7,422 nucleotides of DNA. Origin: CAYGZC01 sp964354225 (GTDB lineage: Bacteria > Bacteroidota > Ignavibacteria > UBA10030 > SZUA-254). The stretch spans positions 1 to 7,422 of the forward strand of contig CAYGZC010000096.1 in the NCBI GenBank assembly GCA_964354225.1. Direction: 5' to 3'. This document shows, piece after piece, positions 1-6,265 of the stretch. A model generated the notes under the pieces. That model was not told the DNA's origin, did no database searches, and saw only the letters and a program-made list of their open reading frames with translations. The position numbers and the translations under genes were made by a program. Position 1 is the stretch's first letter. Every line of letters begins with the position of its first letter.

Positions 1-647
1 CCATCCGCCTCGTTTTGCGCGTGTGTTGGACGTGTTTTGGCGTCCTTTTTTGCCTGCCATTGCTTGGCCATAACATATCAATCCTTTTTGAGCTGTCTTG
101 CTGGTTCAAAGTTTCCGAATCCGTACGCCTGTCCCAATTCCTGAACCGCTATAAGATTTGCACGAGACTTTGAAAATACGAAAGGATCAGTTTTGCGAAT
201 CTCCTTTGCAATAGCGCTGTATGAATCCCCCTTGTCCAATCCGTCAGCGATAAGTTTCCGAATCTCGTCATTCGTTGTTTTGGATATAGACCCGTCTCGC
301 TGGGATAAGTGTAACTTCTCAAGTTCTCTCAGATATTTTGACGCTGGCTCTGTCGGTAGATCAAAACCGATTGCATACCCTCTCGGCAACTGCTTCTTGT
401 ATTTTAGGATTTCGGGTTTTGCTCCTTGTTTTATAACTCAAGGAAGCACACGGACAAGATACGCAACATCCTCCTCATTCATTTGATCGATAAAAGCCTG
501 CGTTTCACTGTGGATTGACTTTCTGTCAAAAGACTCAAGAAGCTGTGCAAATTCCTCTTTTTGTCGAGAGAAAATCTTTGCAAGTTCCCGAGTCTTTATA
601 AGCTCCTGCCCGCGCAAGTAGCGTGTTTGAAACTCTTTATGCTCCAT
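1..647 (-). CDS. Minor head protein, SPP1 gp7 / Mu F family (3' end outside window)
   Basis: This gene encodes a phage head-morphogenesis protein, normally present in a few copies per procapsid next to the portal. It reads from ATG at 647 and leaves the window after about 215 codons. The N-terminal 60 residues are helical and charged. The C-terminal part has the family signature: an ANLIAVQELGQAY helix around residues 170-185, then a Trp and the D-A-K-T-R-P-T-H motif near the edge, matching the W...D...RP.H pattern of the Mu F domain. Two in-frame TGA codons (440-438, codon 70; 80-78, codon 190) must be read through, as Gly. The start overlaps the portal stop by 11 nt, which suggests translational coupling. 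An in-frame ATG at 668 would add seven residues. Position after the portal is the usual one. The family assignment is by motif only. Confidence 0.85.
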
Positions 648-1911
648 TTTTGAGGGCGTTAATATCATCAGTATTTTCAGTCTGTAAAGGGTTTGCCATT
701 GCTATTTCGAGTGGCACGATAGTGTTTGTCACTGTGTATTCATTCATAAGCTCATCGTCCACCATCTCGTCGCCGATATACTCCCGAGCCTCATTGCGTG
801 TCCATATCCCGGCTGTTACATTCTTGATTGCTACGTCGCACCGCTCCAATTTGTCATCGATATGATTGTCGATAATCTCAAACTCAACACTTGAATTGAT
901 AGGAGCAATCATAATCCCGAAACAATACTCAAGAAACTCCTCGATAGGTCGGATTGTGTTTTCGATGAATTTGCGATACTGTATTTCAGCGTTGCTATAG
1001 TTCACTCCCTGTGTGTAGTTCAGAATTATACGAGGCACTCACATACACGCGCAAATACGCTCACTCGTAAACTCTCGCTGTTTTTGAAAACCCATATCAG
1101 TGTGATTCTGTGTCAATGGTTTGACGTCGCGGATATTCCCGGATACAAGGTTTTTGTGCTTGTTGTGGCCACCCGAGAATTGTGCCTTGATAAATCACAT
1201 CACCTGTTCTTGCTGTTCCACCGACAATCACTCCTCGAGAATATAGAGGGAAGAAGGCATAGCGTCATTCTGGAAAAAATAAGCATTCGAAATGCTGGCT
1301 TGATCGTCACCGAACACATCCGGGACGATACCCTCAAGCAAAGACATATAGAAAGCTGGATTGTCAAAATCTATGTTGTCACCGAAGTGTAAAATTGTCT
1401 GCGGTAAAAATTCAATCGTCTGGTTGTTCTTTATGTCTCGGTAGATATACTTGATAGGATTGTATTGTTTGTCGCACACTATCGACATATAGCGAGTGTC
1501 TAGCACGTTGAATCCGACAACCTTTTCCGAGCGATCAGAGCGATAGAGTTTCTCAACGAACACATTCCCGGATATAAGATAGTGTTTGAGAATCTCATTT
1601 TTAAGCACATTCCACCCCTTCCCAAAATTCAATACATCCTCGACGTTCTTGTCGTAAATCTCTTTTTCGTAGTCGCTTGACTCAATATGTTTGACAAGTT
1701 TCCACTCGTCTTTTCCAGCCGTCTGTTGGATCTCCTGCACACATCGTCGCAAGTCCGAATTGATACGATACATCAGATAAAAATTTTTCATATTCCTGGA
1801 AAGGTCGAGACCGTTTCCGAATCCAAGCATTGATTGAAAGGATGAATAGTCGGGCATATGATAGCCCTTTTCCTCCTTTGCTTTGCGAATATCGAAGCCG
1901 AGAAATTTCAT
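637..1911 (-). CDS. Phage portal protein, HK97 family
   Basis: The portal is the dodecameric ring at the capsid vertex through which DNA is packaged and to which the terminase docks. The frame gives 424 aa, normal for the HK97 family. It holds the expected order: an N-terminal helix with conserved Arg/Cys (around DLRRCVQEIQ), a YNP.KYIYRD strand region, a LHFGDN motif, the EEG-LS..QQ helix, a S-G-G-H-N-K-H-K loop, then M-G-V-P-R and N-Y-S-N near residues 290-310. Three in-frame TGA codons (1230-1228, 1197-1195, 1041-1039) stand at codons 228, 239 and 291. Codon 291 is the glycine of the conserved GVP motif, so Gly is clearly the right reading. The start at 1911 gives the full family length, but no strong ribosome-binding site is visible. 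It lies 62 nt after the large terminase and ends in TAA. Confidence 0.93.
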
Positions 1912-1973
1912 AATGTGAAAATTAAGTGTATAGTTTCATTCTATATTGACAGAACGAAAAAGCAATTTTGACT

Positions 1974-3377
1974 TTAGAAAGTCGAGACGAACACATTTTT
2001 TGTGAAGCCGAGAGCGTACACCATCGAGTCAACATCATCATCGTGTGGTACATTCGGAAACGCCAAAAGGTTCTGCACCAGTCTTTCGGTACCGGGCAAG
2101 AAAAAGATTTCCCCACGCTCGAACGCTCATTCCCACTCCCTCAACCGTGTCACCTTGTCTTTGTTTGCCTTGATAAGATTGACGGCCATATTCTTGCGCT
2201 GTAACATTCGACCGATGATTTCACCTCCATTATTCGTCTCAATATTCACTCACGAACACGAATACCGTTTATATTGCTCGTGGCACGCGTTTACAAACTT
2301 TTCCTCGTCCTTATCCCTCCCCTCGAAGTAAAGCGTCGCCAGGACGAAGCGTTGCGCACCTTTATGAGCGCATATCGTCAAACACATAATATCCGTGTTT
2401 GTTTTCAGCGAGAAGGCAGGATCGATTCAGAAAACAATCCGAGAATCTTTCGGATAGTCGGTAGCGTACCGGATCGAGGATTGTTTGATGATTGTGTCAC
2501 CATCCGCAAAAGGGATCAACATCATATTCTGATTGAATGATATGCTACCGAGGATTTGGCGCTTTTTCTCTATGTCCTCCATAGCGTATCGTCACGGCCA
2601 CGTGATCTGTCCATCCTCAATAATAGCCTTGCGACGTATTGTCCAATAGGGTGACGCTTTATAATCCCGCTCAAAGCGTAGCACTATACCATCGTTTCGG
2701 ATAATGTTCCCGAGAAAGATTATTTTTGCGGTGTCAGATAATCACCCGAGTAGTTCACCCTTGATCCAATTGTAGTTTTTGTCAATAATATCAATGTTAG
2801 AGACGCTTTTGTCGACGTCTATATCGTCGAGCGTCACAGAGTCTGGGCGAAACGTTCCATCCTTTGTCATAAACAGTTGTCCACGTGGTGACTCCCCGAT
2901 CGACATTGCCTTGCACTTAATCCCATTCGTTGTGATAAACTCCGACACGCTTTTCTTTTCTGCTTCCTCTGATCTCTTGCCAAGTTGCGGAAATAAGTGT
3001 CAAAAGTCAGCGATAAATCTTTGGTTTGTTTGTAATTGCACCACTATTTGATACAATCGGTCGCTGGCTTTTGTCTTGTCGTAACAGTACCACATTTTGA
3101 AACGCTTTTTTCTATATGCTATATCATGAATAAATTTTACATTCGCCCAGAATGTTTTTGCAGACTCACGAAATCATATAAATAGATTGTTCTTATCTCA
3201 TTGCATATCCTCGCACCACTCAAAGTGGAATGGAGCCGATGGTATGGGTAGTTTTGTGATAGGATCAAAGAAGGAATCGGGGAAATTATATAATCAAAAA
3301 AGATACAGGCTTTTTTCGAAAGCGTGTACCCTTCTTTTCTTCTCGGAAAATATCCATTTTATATCGTCTTTTTCCAT
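1974..3377 (-). CDS. terL: Terminase large subunit (ATPase-nuclease DNA packaging motor)
   Basis: The protein pumps DNA into the procapsid and cuts the concatemer. The 467-aa length is typical. The ATPase domain comes first. A Walker A-like segment G-F-R-E-S-A-K-T lies at residues 68-75, unusual because it lacks GK[ST] spacing. Then comes S-P-R-G with an F-R-P-D region near 163-179, and Walker B V-T-L-D-D-I at 181-186. The nuclease domain starts with G-I-D-P-A at 317-321, continues with the N-I-E-T-N-N strand (Glu380) and ends with H-D-D-D-V-D at 445-450, giving the acidic metal-binding set Asp319, Glu380 and Asp447/450. Nine in-frame TGA codons are read as Gly, including Gly68 and Gly317. 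An in-frame TAA lies 15-18 nt upstream of the ATG, fixing the start near 3377. The gene begins 15 nt after the small terminase stop. Confidence 0.95.
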
Positions 3378-3392
3378 AAAATTAGAAATGGC

Positions 3393-3860
3393 TTATTTGT
3401 CAGCCTCGACCCCGTGTTTTTCGTGCCTCATTATGTCGGTTTTCGAGTCAAAATTTGCTCACAAAAGATCATCTATTTTTTCCTGTTCATCTTTCGAAAG
3501 TTTTCACATCTCCACTTTAAGAGTTGCGACCTCTGTTGTTGTTGCCTTACCGATACCACGATCAAGCATTTTTTCGATAATATCGAATCCTTTACCACCG
3601 ATCATATTTTTTGCTATGATGCGGATGAGCATTGGCTGGATATTGTCGTTGGCAAGTGTTGTGAGTCTGTCTTGTCATAGCTGGAGCATTGACATATAAT
3701 TCGCCTCGATGTCAGCTTTTGTCGCCGGGGTGTATCCTTCTGTGGCAAGCTGTGCATTTACAAGAGCGATTCCTTTCTTGGGTCGTCCGTTTGGATTAGC
3801 TGTCTCTCATTTTTCGAGAGCGTGCAGCGTTCCTCAGTGTCTTCATTGTACCTTTCTCAT
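3393..3860 (-). CDS. terS: Probable terminase small subunit (GRPKKG / DUF5681-like)
   Basis: This is the likely DNA-recognition subunit of the packaging motor. The frame gives 155 aa directly upstream of the large terminase. Its N-terminus has an N-P-N-G-R-P-K-K-G motif at about residues 22-30, typical of DUF5681-like and related phage small-terminase proteins. A predicted helical region follows, with E-K-M-L-D-R-G-I-G-K resembling the 'MLDRAxGK' stretch of that group. The C-terminal third is charged. Six in-frame TGA codons are needed, three of them at codons 6, 9 and 18. The ATG at 3860 is the only usual start before an in-frame TAA further upstream, but the frame stays open for about 18 sense codons before that ATG, so a rare start codon is possible. 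The assignment rests on the motif and on position; the DNA-binding role is inferred. Confidence 0.82.
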
Positions 3861-3898
3861 AGCTTTGTTTTTACGTTGTAAATCTTTACTATAAACAC

Positions 3899-3939
3899 AA
3901 AAACGACCATATCGTTATTCACTACGATAGATCGTTTTT
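3899..3939 (-). terminator. Intrinsic-terminator-like hairpin in the leader of the packaging operon
   Basis: An inverted repeat pairs 3899-3906 with 3932-3939 (8 bp) and 3910-3915 with 3924-3929 (6 bp), with a small internal loop and an 8-nt apical loop. On the minus strand the hairpin ends in five T; on the plus strand in six T followed by ATTATT, so it could act in both directions. It lies 38 nt before the small terminase start and downstream of a promoter-like element, so it may end readthrough from the right or gate late transcription. Confidence 0.6.
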
Positions 3940-3984
3940 TATTATTACGATTTCCATTTTCAGTATGTTGGAAGTAATACCGCC

Positions 3985-4011
3985 ATTGTACCGAAAAAAA
4001 TGAAAAGTCAA
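3985..4011 (-). promoter_or_regulatory. Candidate promoter for the packaging operon
   Basis: The minus strand has TTGACT (4011-4006), a 15-bp spacer and TACAAT (3990-3985). Shifting the -35 box one base to ATTGAC gives 16 bp. The TTGACTTT start is shared with the stronger element at 6485-6458. It overlaps the end of the 70-aa gene and would start RNA about 115 nt before the small terminase. The short spacer makes this tentative. Confidence 0.45.
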
Positions 4012-4013
4012 TA

Positions 4014-4226
4014 CTATACAATGTTTGTTTTATTGTGGATTGATATATTGTAAATCATTTTTTCATTGATATCCGCACACGTAAGATTGTATCTCTCAAA
4101 TATTCTTTCTCGAATCAAACAATCGATAGGCAAAGATTCAATCACTGGATTATCAATACCATCAATGTGTTTATGATTCATAAAAATATACAAAAGCAAA
4201 CTTTCTAAAAATTCAACATCATTCAT
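4014..4226 (-). CDS. Hypothetical protein, 70 aa
   Basis: I do not recognise this protein. It reads M-N-D-V-E-F-L-E-S-L-L-L-Y at the start and contains an acidic, hydrophobic helix followed by H-K-H-I-D-G-I-D-N-P. A C-terminal segment has C-L-I-R-E-R-I-F-E-R-Y and ends in N-K-T-N-I-V, then TAG. No signal peptide or long membrane segment is evident. It has no in-frame TGA. The frame stays open further upstream, but that extension runs through the structured-RNA island and has a different composition, so ATG 4226 is the better start. That ATG begins immediately after the T-run of the upstream terminator, leaving no room for a separate ribosome-binding site unless transcription reads through. 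It is the last gene before the packaging module. Confidence 0.6.
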   Translation of the reverse strand: MNDVEFLESLLLYIFMNHKHIDGIDNPVIESLPIDCLIRERIFERYNLTCADINEKMIYNISIHNKTNIV

Positions 4227-4252
4227 AAAAAATAGTTTTACTTCATAAACTA
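4227..4252 (-). terminator. Intrinsic terminator at the 3' end of the structured RNA
   Basis: On the minus strand TAGTTT (4252-4247) pairs with AAACTA (4238-4233) around an 8-nt loop, extendable by a G-U and an A-U pair, and is followed directly by six T (4232-4227). The stem is AT-rich and therefore weak, but the uninterrupted T-run and its place directly after the closing helix of the RNA support it. Confidence 0.55.
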
Positions 4253-4468
4253 CTACCGCATAGAGAGGGCGAAGTGGGCAAGGTTTGACTTGCGGTATTG
4301 GACTCGACACCAATTCCTCATGGTTCGCACCACGTATGCACCCATATGCACCTACCATGTGTATCGAACATTGTCGCTCTTACTTGCTCTAAGTCAAGAG
4401 TCGGCAGCATTACCTGAGCTGATACAACCATTGCGGCTCACTGTCCGCCACCACTTCGCTCTCTCGGT
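4227..4468 (-). ncRNA. Candidate structured non-coding RNA (about 240 nt), family unknown
   Basis: This stretch is visibly richer in G+C than its surroundings and is full of nested inverted repeats. Its ends pair: 4465-4451 with 4277-4263, 15 positions with one A-C mismatch on the minus strand (G-U on the plus strand). Inside are a hairpin at 4421-4405 (CAGC/GCTG), one at 4400-4377 (9 bp, one bulge), an enclosing helix 4426-4421 with 4365-4360, a hairpin at 4334-4319 closed by a GCGA (GNRA) tetraloop, one at 4314-4297 (ATTGG/CCAAT), and GCAAG/CTTGC at 4293-4278. An extended -10 element precedes it and an intrinsic terminator follows, giving the layout of a stand-alone RNA gene. I tested it as tRNA, tmRNA, RNase P and SRP RNA and none fits. 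The strand is inferred from the terminator, the promoter and the GNRA loop; the wobble in the closing helix favours the other strand. Overlapping open frames exist. Confidence 0.5.
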
Positions 4469-4473
4469 GAGAG

Positions 4474-4482
4474 ATATTAGCA
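4474..4482 (-). promoter_or_regulatory. Extended -10 promoter element before the structured RNA
   Basis: The minus strand reads TGCTAATAT, an extended -10 (TGn plus a 4/6 match to TATAAT), with no good -35 box. A start about 7 nt downstream would fall near 4468, just before the 5' strand of the closing helix. The element overlaps the stop codon of the upstream micro-ORF. Confidence 0.35.
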
Positions 4483-4584
4483 ATAACATCATCATTCTGA
4501 TGGATGCTTTTTGAAACTTCTTCCACAGTCTCTGCAAATTCATCTCTCTGGAAACTTTATTTGTTCAATTATAATTTCTTCCAT
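4477..4584 (-). CDS. Cys-rich micro-ORF, possible zinc-knuckle peptide (35 aa)
   Basis: The frame from ATG 4584 to TAA 4477 gives 35 aa with three in-frame TGA codons. Residues 16-24 read I-C-R-D-C-G-R-S-F, a CxxC knuckle like those of short zinc-ribbon proteins, and the peptide ends in G-G-C-Y-C, supplying two more possible ligands (Cys33, Cys35). It starts 18 nt after the stop of the tetrapeptide-repeat gene. Against it, a different frame from about 4545 on reads R-D-E-F-A-E-T-V-E-E-V-S-K-S and continues to a TAA near 4409. That frame looks like a normal acidic helix but has no ATG. Either the zinc peptide is real, or a 1-nt shift joins the first 14 residues to the acidic frame. The function is unknown. 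Confidence 0.4.
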
Positions 4585-4602
4585 AAAAATGAAAATTAGA
4601 AA

Positions 4603-5375
4603 TTAAGAATACTTTTTTGGAGCTCCGTTTGGATATTTTTTTTTGAAATATTTATTTTCTGAAGCTATCGTTTCTATAGACGCCCAAACAGAATCCCAAT
4701 CATAATCACTAGCAGAATCTCTAGTAGAAACCCTAGCAGAAACCAAAGTAGAAACCCAAGCAGAATCACTAGAGGAAATTCTAGAAGAAGCCCTAGCAGA
4801 AACAAAAGCAGAAATTCAATCATAATCACTAGCAGAATCTCTAGTAGAATCGCTAGCAGAAGTCCAATCAGAAACCCAAGCATAATCACTAACTGTTTTA
4901 TTATTTGTGATTTCTTTAATCCTTTATATGGTTTAAGCCATTTTACATTTTTGACTCTTTCAAGATAAGAATACTTTTTTATCAACTCAATTATTTGTTG
5001 GAGTGTTTCTTCGGATTGTTCGAGAAGGTCTTTTGATTGGTCGTAACTAATTGATTTAGGTGCCTTTGTTGAAATTGACCATTCTTCAAAATAAATTCCA
5101 TCTCTATTTTGAGACCAGTCAAAAGAAAGTCAATTCAAAAACCTATGCAAATCCGAAAGAGTAGCAGGGTGTCAGATGATTTCAACACATTGATTTTTAT
5201 TTATGATATATGAAATAAAAATTCAATTATCTTCCTGAATAACACATAATGAATTGAATATATCATTCCTGTGTATAACTTCAATTATTCAATCAACATT
5301 TGTTCGTATCAAACACCCAAAAGACAAGTCTTTCTTGCCTATAAGTTTTGTTAGTTCTAGTTGTAAGTCTGTCAT
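4603..5375 (-). CDS. Hypothetical protein with tetrapeptide-repeat C-terminus, apparent -1 frameshift
   Basis: From ATG 5375 the frame starts M-T-D-L-Q-L-E-L-T-K-L-I-G-K-K and holds four TGA=Gly codons. A later G-H-P-A-T-L-S-D-L-H-R-F-L segment resembles unnamed proteins I associate with candidate-phylum (CPR) bacteria. A helical charged linker (about residues 115-150) follows. In the original frame the tail then becomes an implausible run of Leu/Ile/Phe ending at TAG 4674. In the -1 frame the same DNA encodes S/A/D/W/R tetrapeptides (for example R-D-S-A, S-D-Y-D, W-D-S-V, W-A-S-I), a known kind of phage and bacterial repeat. It then gives a Lys-rich end K-K-Y-P-N-G-A-P-K-K-Y-S and TAA 4603. 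The -1 frame is closed by TAA 4926-4924 and has no start codon, so it must be entered by a shift at about 4923-4890. The fused product would be about 257 aa. It starts 11 nt after the 100-aa gene. Confidence 0.6.
4697..4888. repeat. Tandem array of 16 degenerate 12-bp units
   Basis: Units on the plus strand follow the pattern CTAGCAGAAnCn or a close variant, in perfect 12-nt register. A 33-bp segment (4697-4729) recurs exactly at 4817-4849, 120 bp (10 units) away, so part of the array grew by duplication. Nine units begin with CTAG, a tetranucleotide usually rare in bacterial DNA. On the minus strand the array encodes tetrapeptides of the enclosing gene. Confidence 0.85.
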
Positions 5376-5386
5376 AGTAGTGTTTG

Positions 5387-5689
5387 TTATTGCATATTAC
5401 GTAAAATCCTTACTCTCTCAGCGATCTGCTCAGCCGATGAGTGATAGTGCATACATCGTCCTTTCTCGAAATTAGGATTATTTGGCTCATATAGTTGATA
5501 TGTAATAGTTCCTCAGTTCTTTGGATTTACATATAAAAATCGATTTCCAAAGCAGATATGTTGGCACACCTTGATATGGTGTAGCAATTCTAAACGCGCA
5601 TTTGTATGTTTTACAACAGAAGCAATAGCATCAGAAGTAAGTGTTTCTGGCTGTCTAATATAACAGTCCGATTGATTTGGTGTGTTCAT
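5387..5689 (-). CDS. Hypothetical protein, 100 aa
   Basis: I do not recognise this protein. It begins M-N-T-P-N-Q-S-D-C-Y-I-R and is soluble-looking, with five cysteines, a C-F-G-N-R-F-L-Y-V-N-P core around residues 48-57 and a G-R-C-M-H-Y-H-S-S stretch around 78-86. The C-terminal helix is A-E-Q-I-A-E-R-V-R-I-L-R. One in-frame TGA (5515-5513, codon 59) sits next to a normal GGA in K-N-G-G-T, a likely turn, which suits Gly. The ATG overlaps the upstream TAA by one base (TAATG), a sign of translational coupling to the frame before it. It ends in TAA 11 nt before the tetrapeptide-repeat gene. Confidence 0.78.
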
Positions 5690-5775
5690 TATTTCGAGTT
5701 ATTAAGAATATTGTTTTGGTCTTCGGTACTCTCTCGGAGAGCGCGGAGAATATTCTCCGGGTCAAGAATGTTATT
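5689..5775 (-). CDS. ORF without start codon, probable continuation of the preceding membrane peptide
   Basis: This frame reads N-N-I-L-D-P-E-N-I-L-R-A-L-R-E-S-T-E-D-Q and ends in TAA, sharing one base with the next ATG (TAATG). It looks like a charged helix and is stop-coupled to its neighbour, so it is likely translated. No ATG, GTG or TTG opens it. It is +1 relative to the 28-aa membrane ORF, and the shift would fall in the A5 run at 5778-5774. Removing one A would fuse the two into a 55-aa single-pass membrane protein. Confidence 0.4.
   Translation of the reverse strand, partial: NNILDPENILRALRESTEDQNNILNNSK
5744..5759. repeat. Perfect 16-bp palindrome CGGAGAATATTCTCCG
   Basis: A fully self-complementary 16-mer with no spacer lies inside the frame at 5775-5689. 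Three bases to the left is a second short dyad, CTCTC-G-GAGAG (5731-5741), sharing GGAGA with it. This could be an operator-like site or a hairpin, or simply reflect the coding sequence. Confidence 0.6.
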
Positions 5776-5857
5776 TTTGTTCTTCGTAATCGTGTACGAG
5801 GGTTATAATTGCGAAAAATAAGATAAGCAATCCAACGACAATATAGAATCAATTCAT
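5771..5857 (-). CDS. Small single-pass membrane peptide (28 aa, possibly the N-terminus of 55 aa)
   Basis: The peptide begins M-N-G-F-Y-I-V-V-G-L-L and has one hydrophobic segment (residues 4-23), then a charged tail H-D-Y-E-E-Q-K and TAA. Gly3 is encoded by TGA. The ATG follows the previous stop by only two bases (TAACAATG), consistent with coupled translation. The arrangement of a short inner-membrane anchor with a polar tail is seen in small phage lysis or membrane accessory proteins such as spanins and holin-like peptides. Nothing specific identifies it, and no endolysin lies in the window. Confidence 0.6.
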
Positions 5858-5859
5858 TG

Positions 5860-6189
5860 TTATTTTTTAGGGATAATACACTTTGTGCCTCCATACGGAG
5901 AAAAGAAAGGTGTCTTGTACTTTTTCTTGAGAATCTCGGCGTTATCTTTGATTGATTTTATCTGTTCAGTTAGTCCGGATCAGCACATATTGTCGATCCA
6001 TTTTTCAGAAGTGGTAATGTTTCCGCGGATTCTTTCCATTCAGTTGAAAGCAAAATATTGAATCATTGCCCCGATGGTTATCCCGAAAATCAACACTATA
6101 ACCACCAATGCTGTCTTTGCTGCAAGTGTATTATTTTCCTCTTGTTTTGCTTTTTCAATGTAGTCGTAATTTGTGAATTCTGTACTCAT
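5860..6189 (-). CDS. Hypothetical membrane-anchored protein, 109 aa
   Basis: From ATG 6189 the protein has a charged N-terminus (residues 1-22, M-S-T-E-F-T-N-Y), one strong transmembrane segment (about 23-48) and a C-terminal domain of about 60 residues. That domain has two TGA=Gly codons (codon 50, after A-F-N, and one in M-C-G-S-G), an E-I-L-K-K-K-Y-K helix and a Gly/Pro/Cys-containing end (S-P-Y-G-G-T-K-C-I-I-P-K-K). The layout suggests an N-in anchor with an exported C-terminal part, but the topology is not certain. Without the recoding the gene stops right after the membrane helix. It lies between two other tiny membrane ORFs, which hints at a membrane or lysis gene group. The family is unknown. 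Confidence 0.75.
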
Positions 6190-6193
6190 ATTT

Positions 6194-6265
6194 TTAGAGA
6201 AAAAAGATAATGAAAGTGAGTGTGCCTGCTGAGAAGCCAACAACGAACAAGAGAAAACTACGCAT
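6194..6265 (-). CDS. 23-aa hydrophobic micropeptide
   Basis: The ORF M-R-S-F-L-L-F-V-V-G-F is almost wholly hydrophobic after Arg2 and forms one membrane helix ending in F-F-L and TAA. Its ATG overlaps the last 8 nt of the upstream 54-aa gene (AATGCGTAG), and the next gene starts 4 nt after its stop. Tight packing between two coupled genes suggests it is expressed. At this length a chance ORF cannot be excluded. A holin-like or membrane-regulatory role is only a guess. Confidence 0.45.
   Translation of the reverse strand: MRSFLLFVVGFSAGTLTFIIFFL

Noticed and set aside
1084..1392. Plus-strand open frame of about 100 codons
   Set aside because: It is antisense to the portal region that holds the conserved GVP and SGGHN motifs.
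1940..1980. Plus-strand TTGACA as a promoter
   Set aside because: No -10 box lies at a suitable distance and no plus-strand gene follows.
1922..2116. Minus-strand ORF of 64 codons between terminase and portal
   Set aside because: It overlaps the terminase nuclease C-terminus (HDDDVD) in another frame; the terminase reading is decisive.
3187..3699. Plus-strand open frame of 170 codons
   Set aside because: It lies opposite the terminase genes, which carry full family motifs on the minus strand. It is Ser/Phe-rich, as expected for an antisense shadow.
4319..4470. tRNA or tmRNA gene in the GC-richer island
   Set aside because: A D-arm-like hairpin and TTCGA-type loops are present, but no 7-bp acceptor stem or 5-bp T-stem with a standard loop can be formed on either strand.
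4260..4480. Protein gene across the structured island (frame containing M-V-V-S-A-Q-V-M)
   Set aside because: The frame is open over about 80 codons when TGA is Gly, but open frames of that length are not rare here. The long-range helix plus terminator argues for RNA.
4697..4888. CRISPR array
   Set aside because: The 12-bp units are contiguous, with no spacers, and the array is coding.
4674..4890. Leu/Ile-rich tail as a real multi-membrane domain
   Set aside because: It arises from reading the tetrapeptide repeat in the wrong frame. The -1 frame gives the known S/A/D/W repeat type and a natural C-terminus. The in-frame reading cannot be fully excluded.
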